This document shows positions 52,060-61,369 of a DNA stretch of 64,000 nt, in pieces (position 1 is the stretch's first letter; each line of letters begins with the position of its first letter). The DNA comes from Lepidostoma basale. Taxonomy: Eukaryota > Arthropoda > Insecta > Trichoptera > Lepidostomatidae. The position numbers were made by a program, and so were the translations under genes. The notes below the pieces were generated by a model. The model was not told the DNA's origin, ran no database searches, and was given only the letters and a program-made list of their open reading frames with translations. Location: positions 248,001-312,000 of the forward strand of contig JAHDVF020001519.1 in assembly GCA_022606425.2 (NCBI GenBank), written 5' to 3'.

Positions 52060-52275
52060 TTTAGATTTATTTTGTGGGTGTTGCACGATCGAAGTGTGCG
52101 CGGGAGATGCCTATTGGTGGCGATGAGGTTCGCAACCCATCACACCGCGTCTCCCGCGGAGCGAAAAGAGAAGGATGGAGTGCCGCATCAGTAAAAGTGT
52201 GAGAGTCCATTATTTCTGCCTACCCTTTCGGGGAGACGGCGTGATGGTTAGTTAGTTAGTTAGTTAGTTAAAACG
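52060..52275 (+). mobile_element. SINE-3 (LINE-A-tailed), plus copy, most complete
   Basis: TTTTGTGGGTGTTGCACGAT, GGTGGCGATGAGGTTCGCAA, CCCATCACACCGCGTCTCCC, GGATGGAGTGCCGCATC. Then the LINE-A end AAAAGTGTGAGAGTCCATTA, TTCGGGGAGACGGCGTGATG and five TTAG units. GGTTCGCAACC is a loose B-box match. About 210 bp without coding. Confidence 0.78.
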
Positions 52276-52689
52276 TACGTTTTCTTAATTTTTTTAAAAC
52301 AATTAGGTTTTGTGAATTATTGTATGATTCTTTAAATTATTATTTTATTTGGTATGTAATTTTTTTTATTCGAAAAATTTACTTTCACTTTGTGATGGAT
52401 TAAATTTTTAATGTTCTAGAAACACGTTTTTTCTTAATTAATAAATTTCAAGACATTTTTTCTTAATTAATAAATTTAAAAAATAAATAAACTAGTCTTA
52501 GTGTACAATATTTTTTACGAAACTAGATTAAATTTTGCATTTATTATCAATCAATTCCAAAAATTGACAGATTGTTTATTCAATTTGAAAGTAAATATCT
52601 GCCCAAATCTAATCCGCATGTCCATCAAATAAATATTCAATCAATTTTTTATTCTTATTCGACTGCTTTATTTAGAACTTCGCCCTATG

Positions 52690-52805
52690 TTTTTATTGTT
52701 TCTTGAACAGTGGTTTAAAACTCCATATTAAATAATTAATACAAATGAATGACGTGTTTCATCTTTCTAAGATATTATCAAATGTCTTTAAACTTTGCCT
52801 TGTTA
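52690..52805. mobile_element. FB4 scrap
   Basis: TTGTTTCTTGAACAGTGG, ACTCCATATTAAATAATTAA, ATGACGTGTTTCATCTTTC. Confidence 0.45.
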
Positions 52806-52880
52806 TTTTTCGAAACCTGTTCCTGTGACGTAGACGTCCAACGATGTTAGTCTTCCTGGAAGTGCGTTCTATGAATATAT

Positions 52881-53112
52881 ACAGGGTGCGGTAGCATAAA
52901 TTCCATTTTTAAATGCGCGCTATTCAGTCGATTGATGTCGTAGAGGAGCGTTAGTGGTCTCTTTCGAGAAACGAAACTATATTGTTATGTTCCGATACAG
53001 TTTAATCGGCATCGTGCGCTGGAACAGTGAAGAGCGTGCGTTTGCCGTTGAGGCCTACTTTTCGAACGGATATTCAAGGGTGCAGCAGCATAACTTCCTT
53101 TTTTCAAAACAT
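52881..53112 (+). pseudogene. 5' fragment of an HTH (DUF4817-like) transposase element
   Basis: The start CAGGGTGCGGTAGCATAAAT is followed by a frame from about 52987 reading WNSEERAFAVEAYFSNGYS. This is the N-terminal pattern (S.EERAF.VE.YF.NG.S) of a DNA-binding domain found in IS630/Tc1-like transposases of insects. It stops after about 35 codons. At 53078 a second copy of the element start (GGGTGCAGCAGCATAACTTC) follows in the same direction. Domain named from memory of the pattern. Confidence 0.6.
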
Positions 53113-53715
53113 AAAAAAAAAACATTGTATGAATTCGAACATTTTTATTTGTTTTTGATAATGTAGGCACATATTTTTTTTTCTACCTAAATTTTACTTT
53201 ACTTAATTTTAAAAAATCAAATCAGGTTGGTGACATCCCCCATTCTTCAAACACTGAGTAAACGGATTTTTGACGTTTGTCATAACTCTTACCAGTATGT
53301 CAAGCCTTTTCTTGGCAATTTATTTTCTGTATTTACAGTTTTTATCTTAAATTTATTCAAGTACAACCCAATATAAGTTCTCTACTTAATATTTGCTGAT
53401 GTCAAGTAGTCATTGAGATTCGAAAACATTCTATAGTTCCGCCCTACACATATATACATCTAAAAGCAATTTCACAATATGTTAATTCAATCGTAACATC
53501 GTTGCAGAATTGTTAATAAGGAAAACCGCCTTCAGCAAGTTACGCAATATCTCCCTTATTCGAGACGTTTCCCAGCCTTTTCCATCTGCTCTTCTTGATG
53601 ACGTAGTTTCAATGGAGTTGTAAAATTCTTTGTACGTATATCTATGACAGGGGTAGGAACGCATAGTAGGGAGATAACCGGAATCAGATTTTTCATTCAT
53701 CATTCCCCATAATAA
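53113..53715. other. Unassigned sequence
   Basis: Nothing recognised. Confidence 0.3.
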
Positions 53716-53719
53716 TAAA

Positions 53720-53905
53720 ATCTTAATTCTTCATATAAAGCACTCACTTTGTGGTTAGACATTTTAAATAATAATATAAATAAAACAACTTTGTATTTAA
53801 CCACGGTAGGGTTATTATATTGATGCCAACTAGTTTCGCTTGGACCCAAGCTTCATCAGGGCCGTATAACAAATTCATAAGGCCAATTTATTGATTTCAT
53901 TACAA
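53720..53905 (-). mobile_element. FB3 half-element
   Basis: TTCATATAAAGCACTCACTT, TTTGTGGTTAGACATTT, then the motif at 53822-53862. Confidence 0.65.
53822..53862 (-). ncRNA. Hammerhead ribozyme-like motif, canonical core (FB3)
   Basis: Minus strand from 53862: GCC, core CTGATGA (53859-53853), A, stem II GCTTG-GGTC-CAAGC (53851-53838), GAAA (53837-53834), stem III ACTAGT (53834-53829), triplet GTT (H17 at 53828), GGC. Core, GAAA and NUH rule are all satisfied. Stem II is a perfect 5-bp helix and stem I has 3 bp. Stem III is a palindrome different from those in FB1 and FB2. Confidence 0.68.
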
Positions 53906-53933
53906 AATTACAGGATTTTGATAACGAAAAAAC

Positions 53934-54540
53934 TAGCTAACCAACTAACTAATCATCACGCCGTCTCCCTGATGGGGTAGGCAGAAAGAATGGACTGCCA
54001 CACTTTTTTTCCTGACATATTTCTCTCGCTTCCTCAACATTCATACATCGTGTCATGCACGCGCGTCGATTTCTCTGACTCCTCACATGGCCGACATTCA
54101 ATATTTTATTTATTTGATTGTGCCACGTTTCCTCGGTCTTCCTCTATTTCTGGTTCCATTTACATCGTTAAAATATAATTTTATACCATTCTTTCTTCAT
54201 TCATTCTTTTCATATGTTCAAACCATCTTAATAACCCTTTAATTGTTTTTTTCATAACACCATCATTCGCACCGCATTCACTTCTTATATTTCCATTCGA
54301 CACTCTATCATACACATAGTATATCCACACATTTGTCTAAGAGATCTCATTTTTACTGCATTTATTCTACTTTCATGCTTCTTTTGCCAGTTCCATGCTT
54401 CGCTTCCATACATAAGGATCGGTAGAAGAACATCATTGTGCACTGCCATTCTAGCTTTTTGGATAGGTTTTTGTTTGCGATGACAACTTTAAGTGCACCA
54501 TTCACTTTGTTGCCTGCCCCAACCCTTCTTTCAATAGCAC
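53934..54540 (-). pseudogene. LINE-A copy
   Basis: CTAACCAACTAACTAATCAT, ACGCCGTCTCCCTGATGG at the 3' end; extends to the IERRVGAGNKVNGALKVVIA-like block at 54540-54480. Several frameshifts. Confidence 0.85.
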
Positions 54541-54852
54541 GAAATAAATATCCAATTAATTAATCGAATATGCCTATTAGGACTAAGCTGAAACACGTAA
54601 TATCTAAATCGCAAAGAATTGTCCTTTGGAGCTTTTTTTGCCGCTTTACTAATCATGCTTTTGGAACACGCTCACTCCACATGATCTCTCCAATAACGCC
54701 TTTCCAGTCTTCCTCATAGCACTTCATTTTTAAAATCGCAGATCTTCTTTATTTCGAAATTCGTTCCCACGAAGGATCAGAGAGTCCTCATTTGAGTGTT
54801 TCTTAGGAGATTTATTGTTCTTTTGGTGTGACTTAAATTATTTTCTTTAAAT
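54541..54852. other. Unassigned sequence
   Basis: Nothing recognised. Confidence 0.3.
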
Positions 54853-54854
54853 AT

Positions 54855-55242
54855 TAATCTTACTTACTTACTTCGTATGGCCATACAACTATTGAAGCCT
54901 CCTTGATTATTTTTTGCCAAGTTCCTTGATCTTGCGCCTTTTGCTCTCAGCAGTCCGATTCACCCTACCTAGCTAGGTCAGCCAGAACATTGTCCATTAG
55001 GCGCTGTCTAGGCCTTCCTAGAGGTCTTACTTTAGTCGGTCTTGACGCGTACAGGGTCTTGATTACTCTGGTCTCTTCGGCTCGGCATCACTGTGATCAT
55101 TATAAGGGGCTGCTGGGTCATCGTACAAATCTCTTGGTTGGTCCTATGCCTCCAAGTTCCCGCTTCAACACCGGGTCTGGGTCCCAGGAACGTTCTAAGT
55201 ATTCTGTTCTCAAATATTCATCTTGCGAATTTTAATTATGAA
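54855..55242 (-). pseudogene. Non-LTR C-terminal remnant, type 6, longest copy
   Basis: Same 3' end as 25.93 kb (TTACTTCGTATGGCCATACA). It continues upstream through CTAGAGGTCTTACTTTAGTC to CAACACCGGGTCTGGGTCCC, as at 20.87 kb. Frameshifted. Confidence 0.7.
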
Positions 55243-55710
55243 AACATCACCATATATAAGTGTAAATAAACTTTGAGTCCTTTAATCCTTATGCCATGAT
55301 ATGTACGTAAATATTTCTTGAACAACCCTTGAATCTATTCACAAGGGCTGATATTCTAATATCAACCAAAAGCACATAAATTTAGTGAGATTGTTTATCA
55401 AGTCAGCAACTAACCCCTACACGAATTTATCGAATAGCTTATGTGTTAGTACGGGTAATTTGTATGTGTGCGTTCTATTGATGAAACGGCTGAAATCGTA
55501 GTCAAAGTTAAACAAAGGGATATCTTGAATCTTCTTAGAGAGGCTGCGTGTGGAACATAAATGCAAAATATTCCATTCAATCAGAATTAATCGAATGGGT
55601 AATGGAAAACCACCCTGCAAAACGAAATTCAATATAATATTAACAAATTATCTGCGGGTAAATTTGTGCTTACATTATGCGCATAGATTGTAACTTTAAA
55701 TTCATAGGGA
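55243..55710. other. Unassigned sequence
   Basis: Nothing recognised. Confidence 0.3.
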
Positions 55711-55714
55711 CTTA

Positions 55715-55832
55715 GAGGAATCTCACCGCTTTCTCGAAGCTGTTATAAGCGGACGTCGCCTTTCGTTAGATTCGCTCTATCAATCTCTATGCCCGTTCCT
55801 CGTCCATTCGAGACTTACGTTACTGGGGTTGC
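55715..55832. repeat. Diverged repeat shared with 1790-1915
   Basis: TCGAAGCTGTTATAAGCGG and CCGTTCCTCGTCCATTCGAG, then ACTTACGTT. Unknown family. Confidence 0.4.
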
Positions 55833-56843
55833 TCTGTATCTATGTTTTTGTTTAAAATTTAATTTTCTGTACTGTGTCTTCCACGAGGACGAGTCCTATC
55901 AGGCTGATTGTACAATGCAATTTAGGCAATTTTTTCAATTTAAAATTTTTAATTTAAAGCCATTTTATATTCTGTTTTCCTTTTCCACACGTTCCATGTA
56001 CGTCATTGACGTTTCCTTTTGTTCATCATTATATTTTAATTCAAATTTCCTAGATGGCCAAACTAACTAAGTGAACTTTCCGTTATTTTCTGTAAACCGT
56101 GTTTTTCGTCCTGCTTTACCTATTGTTTATTAAACATACACAAATGATACACTAATGATGATTTTTTATTAATCAAAGCACTGTTCTATTTTCACATTTG
56201 ATAAAAGAAATAATCGATACATTTCCAATTATCAGTTTTACGTACAGCAGTTATTTTTTTATATTCCTATAATAAATAATATTTATAATTACTCCAATGG
56301 CTGACATGTTTTATTTATTTAAATCGTTTATATGAGGAGTGATAGCAAAAATAATCATTAAAATATTATTATGCATCAATTTGATAATAAATTTTGCAGT
56401 TCAAGCTAGAATTGTACTCGATGCAGTAGTATAAATGCCAATAAAAGTCTTAATATACGTATATTTGCATAGTAATTGTCCTGGGTCCGATTTATGGTCA
56501 AATCAAACCGACGAAATTTGCGTTTAATATACTCTTTGATGGCTGAAACAATATAGATAAATCATTCGAATGATGCGATAAATCAAGTCGTATTTACCTG
56601 AAGTAAAATTCCGCCTGACAGTTTTGAATCGTAAAAATAAATTTCCCAGATCGGCCAATAAATCGCATCGTGTGTGGCATAATAACGACTTCCGAATCGT
56701 GTAAAGCAATGGCGGCTTATTTTTTTTTACATTATTATCTCCAATATTTTTATCCCAAAAACTATTTTTAAGCTACCCACTATCGTAAAGATGGCAGTAT
56801 ATAATTTATTATTACTAATCCTTCCATAAAATATAATTAAACT
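55833..56843. other. Unassigned AT-rich sequence
   Basis: The frame 55789-56070 is rich in Phe and looks like composition. Nothing recognised. Confidence 0.3.
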
Positions 56844-56845
56844 TG

Positions 56846-57118
56846 AAATTTAATTGTATCTCAATAGAGACGAAGATGCAAACTGGTAACTGAATATGGT
56901 TGATCAAGGTGTTAACAAGGCTTATGACCTGTCATTGGTTGAGTTAAGCGCACGCTTTATGTAATTACAACATTCCCCATTCCACCTATTTCTTTATGAC
57001 CATGTAAGACAAATTTTTACAATTAAATTTCATGAATGAATCACCCACCATGGGTGAAATCCAGTATTCGTATACAAGTATAAGTATACATTCACAAAAA
57101 ATAATTAAACTTGTAAAA
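56846..57118 (+). mobile_element. IE-1 with ~13-bp target duplication
   Basis: ATAATTAAACTTG occurs at about 56830-56842 and again after the element near 57105-57117. Body TTAATTGTATCTCAATAGAG, ACCATGGGTGAAATCCAGTA, GTATACATTCACAAAA. Confidence 0.75.
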
Positions 57119-57144
57119 TTCCCTTCTGGGAGGTAGGAAACTTA

Positions 57145-57300
57145 TTTTATAACTAACTAACTAACTATCACGCCGTTTCCCCGAAAGGGTAGGCAAAAAT
57201 AATGGATGTCACACTAAAACCGATGCGCCACTCCATCTTTCTCTTTCTCCGCGGGAGACGCGGTGTGATGGGTTGCGAACCTCATCGCCTTATTTTATTA
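57145..57300 (-). mobile_element. SINE-3 (LINE-A-tailed), copy 3
   Basis: CTAACTAACTAACTATCACG, CCGTTTCCCCGAAAGGG, then GATGCGCCACTCCATC, CTCCGCGGGAGACGCGGTG, ATGGGTTGCGAACCTCATCG. Confidence 0.78.
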
Positions 57301-57384
57301 AACTTATTAATTTTTTTAGCTTATTTCATTGTTTCATTAAAAACATATTATTTATTGTTTCATGAGCAATGATCTAAAACTCCA

Positions 57385-57568
57385 AAATAAATATTGAATA
57401 TGAATGAAAACGTCAGTTTTCTAGAAGCTTCACTATGTTTTATGGGAATGACATGTTTCACCCTTCTAAGGCAATATAAAACATTTGATAATGCCGTAGA
57501 AGAGCAAAACATGTTATTCCTATAAAATATAATAAAACTTCTAGTAAATTGAAGTTTTTTTTCGTATT
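57385..57568. mobile_element. FB4 foldback copy
   Basis: ATGAATGAAAACGTCAGTTT on the left, AACTTCTAGTAAATTGAAGT on the right. Central cores TTGATAATGCC with CAAAAC; decayed. Confidence 0.65.
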
Positions 57569-57569
57569 A

Positions 57570-58060
57570 ATTATTTAACAGATATTGCCAGACTTCAAAG
57601 ACAACAAAATAAAATAATAAAAATAGCTTAAAACATTAAGTATTTGACCCCAAATATACAAGTATACAGACAAACAAAACAAACGGACATCTGACCAAAT
57701 TTTGAGACCTTGAAAATAGACTGATTGAGACTGAGAAAACAGAGAGTACCAGCAAACAAATAAAATAAACTTAGACGTACAGAGCTATTGGACTAGAAAC
57801 TGTAACAAATATCTCTTACCAAAAGCACGAACAAAGACTGGACAATCTAAAATAATATACAACGGACTGAAACTCTACAACAACCTACCATTGAAACTAA
57901 AAAACTTAACTTAAAATAACTTTAAAATAAACATAAAAAATTATATATTGACATGTACGATGTTAATATCATTGTATAATATTTTATAATCCAATGGGGT
58001 TATTCAAGTAAAAATAAATTTAAATTAAATGGAAACGAATAAAGAAATCAAAATTAAGTT
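57570..58060 (+). pseudogene. Jockey/R1-like LINE C-terminal remnant
   Basis: TDIARLQRQQNKIIKIA, then PNIQVYRQTKQTDI, and in another frame ARTKTGQSKIIYNGLKLYNN then LPLKLKNL. RT..GQ....NGLKLYN.LP is the end of many Jockey-like reverse transcriptases. At least six stops or shifts. Confidence 0.6.
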
Positions 58061-58072
58061 CTACCGTTTTTA

Positions 58073-58836
58073 TTTCAATCAGTTTATGTGGTACTTATTG
58101 GAATGTTGCATGGGTGGAGATTCGCTTTGAGTTATAATTTCAAATAGTTTATATGCTTGAATAAATATAGTTTTACTTTATATTTCAACACTTTTTATTT
58201 TCACTGAACTCAGATATATTTCGTTACAAGTAACCTATAACAAAATTTTAACAAGAAAAAGTTTATATGCTACTTATTGGAAAGTTATGTGTACGGAGAA
58301 AAGCTTAGAGTTTTCATTTAAATTAGTTTATGTGGTACTTATTGGAATGTTGAATGAATGGAAAAACGCTTTGAGTCTTAATTTCAAATAGTTTGTGTGG
58401 AATTTATTGGAATGATGTATGTTTGGAGCAACGCTCAAAGTTTTTATTTCAATTAGTTAATGTGGTACTTATTGGAATGATGTATGTATGAAACAACGTT
58501 TTAAGTTAATATTTCAAATAGTTTATGTAGTACTTATTGGAATGATGTATGTTTAGAGCAACGCTGAAAGTTTTTATTTCAATTGGTTTATATGGTACTT
58601 ATTGGAATGTTGTATGAACGGAGAAATGCTTTGAGTCTTAATTTCGAATAGTTTATATGGTACTTATTGAAATGTTGTGTGTACGGAGCAGCGTTTAAAG
58701 ATATTATTTCAGTTAGTTTATGTGGTACTTATTGGAATGTTGTGTGTATGGAGCAAAGCTTACAGTTTTCAATTCAATTAGTTTATGTGGTACTTATTGG
58801 AATGAATTATGTATGCAGTAAAGCTTTTAGTTCTCG
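58073..58836. repeat. 65-bp minisatellite, ten units, one interrupted
   Basis: Units begin TTTCAAWTAGTTTATGTGG and continue TACTTATTGGAATG. Starts at 58073, 58138 (interrupted), 58317, 58382, 58447, 58512, 58577, 58642, 58707 and 58772; spacing of uninterrupted units is exactly 65. Units partly alternate between AAATAG and AATTAG starts, hinting at a 130-bp dimer. Confidence 0.93.
58158..58259. mobile_element. FB6 fragment inserted in the minisatellite, 12-bp duplication
   Basis: TTTCACTGAACTCAGATATA then TTTCGTTACAAGTAACC matches the FB6 left arm. AGTTTATATGCT flanks it at 58146-58157 and 58260-58271. Confidence 0.8.
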
Positions 58837-59239
58837 TCTTTTATTATTAAAAATAAGTATCGTCATTTGCCGCCTCTGTCAATCAGTAAAGTGGAGCTTT
58901 ATTACTTTAGCAATATTTGCACATCTGAAGACATCGTGCGTCGCAGAATCTTCAATAAAATCAAACTGTGATATATCGACTACCCTACCAGCTACCCCCC
59001 GCTCCTAAAAGCTAATTATCAGACAGGCGCATCCGCTGCGTCCTTCGCTTCGGAATTTATGTACTTAGTTTGGAACCTTTCGGAAAGATACCTATTGAAA
59101 GGTATTCCGCTTGAAATATTCCAAGGTTCAATCGAGTACTTGCCTAATTTATCGATTTTCAAATAGACACTCACATGCTCGGATAAACATTTTTTCCATT
59201 ATCGATACGATATTTAAGAAAAATATGTTATTAGACACA
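58837..59239. other. Unassigned sequence
   Basis: Mixed composition, no recognised element. The frame 58667-59008 mostly translates the minisatellite. Confidence 0.3.
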
Positions 59240-59652
59240 AACCAAAAAACAAACCATCACGCCGTTTCCCCGCAGGGATAGGCAGAGAGAATAGACCACC
59301 ACACTACTCTATCCTGGCAAACCTCTCTAGCACTCTCGACATTTATACAACGAGTCATACACGCACGTCGATTCCTTCGACTTCTAACATGAGCAAACTT
59401 TAAAATTTGCTTAATTTGGTCATGCCATGTTTTCCTCCGTCTGCCTCGACTTAGTACCCCATTTACATCATTAACATATACTTTCTTAACAATTCTTTCT
59501 CCATCCATGGGTTCCATATGTCCGAACCAACGCAGCGATCCTTTCATAATTTTGTTCATAATACTTTCTTCCGCTCTACATTCCTTTCTTATATCAGCAT
59601 TTGAGATTCTGTCGTATATCGTTCTACCACTCGTATATCGTACGACCACGTC
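59240..59652 (-). pseudogene. LINE-A copy, open frame, third subfamily
   Basis: The minus frame 59649-59257 (130 aa): GRTIYDRISNADIRKECRAE, ESIMNKIMKGSLRWFGHMEP, KKVYVNDVNGVLSRGRRRKT, WHDQIKQILKFAHVRSRRNR, TRCINVESAREVCQDRV, AYPCGETA. The AYPCGE end (CCCCGCAGGG) groups it with 6.65-7.18, 13.3 and 63.4 kb. No stop inside. Confidence 0.9.
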
Positions 59653-60055
59653 CTATTATAATTTATTTTAATTAAAACTAGAAGAAGATGAATGTAATAA
59701 ATAAATAAGACAAAATATGCATTCAATTATTAACGTACGAATCTCTTAAATGTACGTCTTATTATTTTATTTTATTTATTATATTAGATCAATTACTTTT
59801 GAATTCAAATAAGTATTATAATTAAATTAAAATAATAACTTTTCATAAGTAACATCTTTACACACATCGCACGCTTAATAGTATACTGACCGATTATGGT
59901 TTAGGTCATAATTAAGTTAACATTAGACAGAGGCTTGTATTAACGCTTTCTATATATTTTTCACAATGTTAACGCTATCCATTCGTTCGTGTTTTTCGAC
60001 TGTTTTTGTTAAAACACCGACTCGTGTCAGATTGAGAAAAACTTGCTTTTTTGAG
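59653..60055. other. Unassigned AT-rich sequence
   Basis: Nothing recognised. Confidence 0.3.
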
Positions 60056-60059
60056 TTAA

Positions 60060-60834
60060 CCCTTAACGTACCGTGTTCAAAACAAAACGCTCGCTCCCAT
60101 GTGGTCAATTCAATTTACCGCTAACTTTATCTAAATATCAAGCATATGACTCGATGAATCAAAATTTAATTTATGTCATCTTGTAGGGAATTTCATTAGA
60201 AATGGATCGATATCTACAACATACATGAATTATTTGAAAAACATATCATTATTAATTTTTTTCTGGAACCATGCGATTTCTGATATAGAATGCGAGACAG
60301 CATATGAGCAACTGACACCAAGTATGAACTTGTCTCGCCCCGCCGCGCCGTGGCGCTATAATTTTACGTATGATAAAGGCACCTAGGCAAAATGTATAGT
60401 ACGTTCAAGACAACGAGTACGTATTAATATTTGTCCCTTTTGGTAAAGTGTTAATATTTTCACAGTTCTGATATTATTAAGTTGCGTGCTGCGATTCCGT
60501 CCACAGTCGGTATTATTACGTACCTATGAGAAAAGGCCAAACATATAATTTATAATACGTTCAAAACAGCGAGTAAGTATTTGTCACTTTTCATAAAGTT
60601 GTAAATATTATCAAAACAAATTCTACCTTAACACGAATGAAGGTGAGGGCAGTCTTAAAAATTTTTTTTTTTGGGATGAAGGAAGTAATTTTTTGCTTTT
60701 TTTTATTACGAAAAATTGAGAACACTTTAATGGAGGATTAAATTTTTTTTTATAATATTAGGGTCCATAGGTTTTAAGAAAATCAACTTTAAATTGGCAG
60801 TGGAAACTCAATCGACCACATGGCAACGCGACGG
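60060..60834. mobile_element. Candidate piggyBac-like MITE with TTAA duplication
   Basis: TTAA at 60056-60059 and 60835-60838. Ends CCCTTAACGTACC and (reverse) CCGTCGCGTTGCC. Subterminal inverted repeat CATGTGGTCAATT (60098-60110) / AATCGACCACATG (60810-60822), 38 bp from the left end and 12 bp from the right end. This asymmetric layout is typical of piggyBac ends. No transposase inside; 775 bp. Confidence 0.6.
60367..60610. repeat. Diverged ~85-bp direct repeat inside the piggyBac-like element
   Basis: AT(A/T)ATAGTACGTTCAAGACA, ACGAGTACGTATTAATATTT (60390-60440) corresponds to TATAATACGTTCAAAACAGC, GAGTAAGTATTTGTCACTTT (60550-60595). Spacing about 159 bp. Confidence 0.6.
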
Positions 60835-60838
60835 TTAA

Positions 60839-61367
60839 GCCAGTGTTCTATTTAGCGTGCGACATATCGAAGTTTGACACAATATCCAACTTATCTTAAA
60901 GATATTTGCACATATTTGACTTACGTGATTTTCCCTTTTGAATGTGGACAAATTCCATCGAAAATTCGATGAATTCGTTTTACGACGTTTGTGAAAGTGA
61001 ACGAGGCTAACACATCATAAAATTAGAATCGTCGCAGTAACAATGTTACGACCATCTCACTACGCTGCCCCGGGTTGATAGGGCTGGCGATGTTCCATAG
61101 AATGACTTTCCGTTTCCTCTTATCGTCAATACGAATATCAGATAGATAATATAATATATATCCTCCTAGTGAAATGGTTAACGCCTCATTTTCTTCAGCT
61201 TAATTCAATTGTTAAACTTTCATCTTAAAATATAATCATTTTATTGTCACTCTATTTAATTCGACAAATTTGAAATCAACCGAAGAATTGATTAAGATCG
61301 AGATAAGTTTTGAAAAATGGACCATATTTTTAAAAATAAATTATTCCTTGTGAGATTTTCAATATAA
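60839..61367. other. Unassigned sequence
   Basis: Nothing recognised. Confidence 0.3.
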
Positions 61368-61369
61368 TA

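Noticed and set aside
55789..56070. Membrane-protein-like frame rich in Phe and Leu
   Set aside because: T-rich DNA gives Phe-rich frames by chance; no signal peptide and start pattern beyond composition.
58073..58836. CRISP-like or CRISPR array from regular 65-bp spacing
   Set aside because: The whole 65-bp unit repeats; there are no unique spacers, and the genome is eukaryotic.
58667..59008. Cysteine-rich small protein
   Set aside because: Its first half is translated minisatellite; the repeated MCCVYG-like blocks come from the 65-bp unit.
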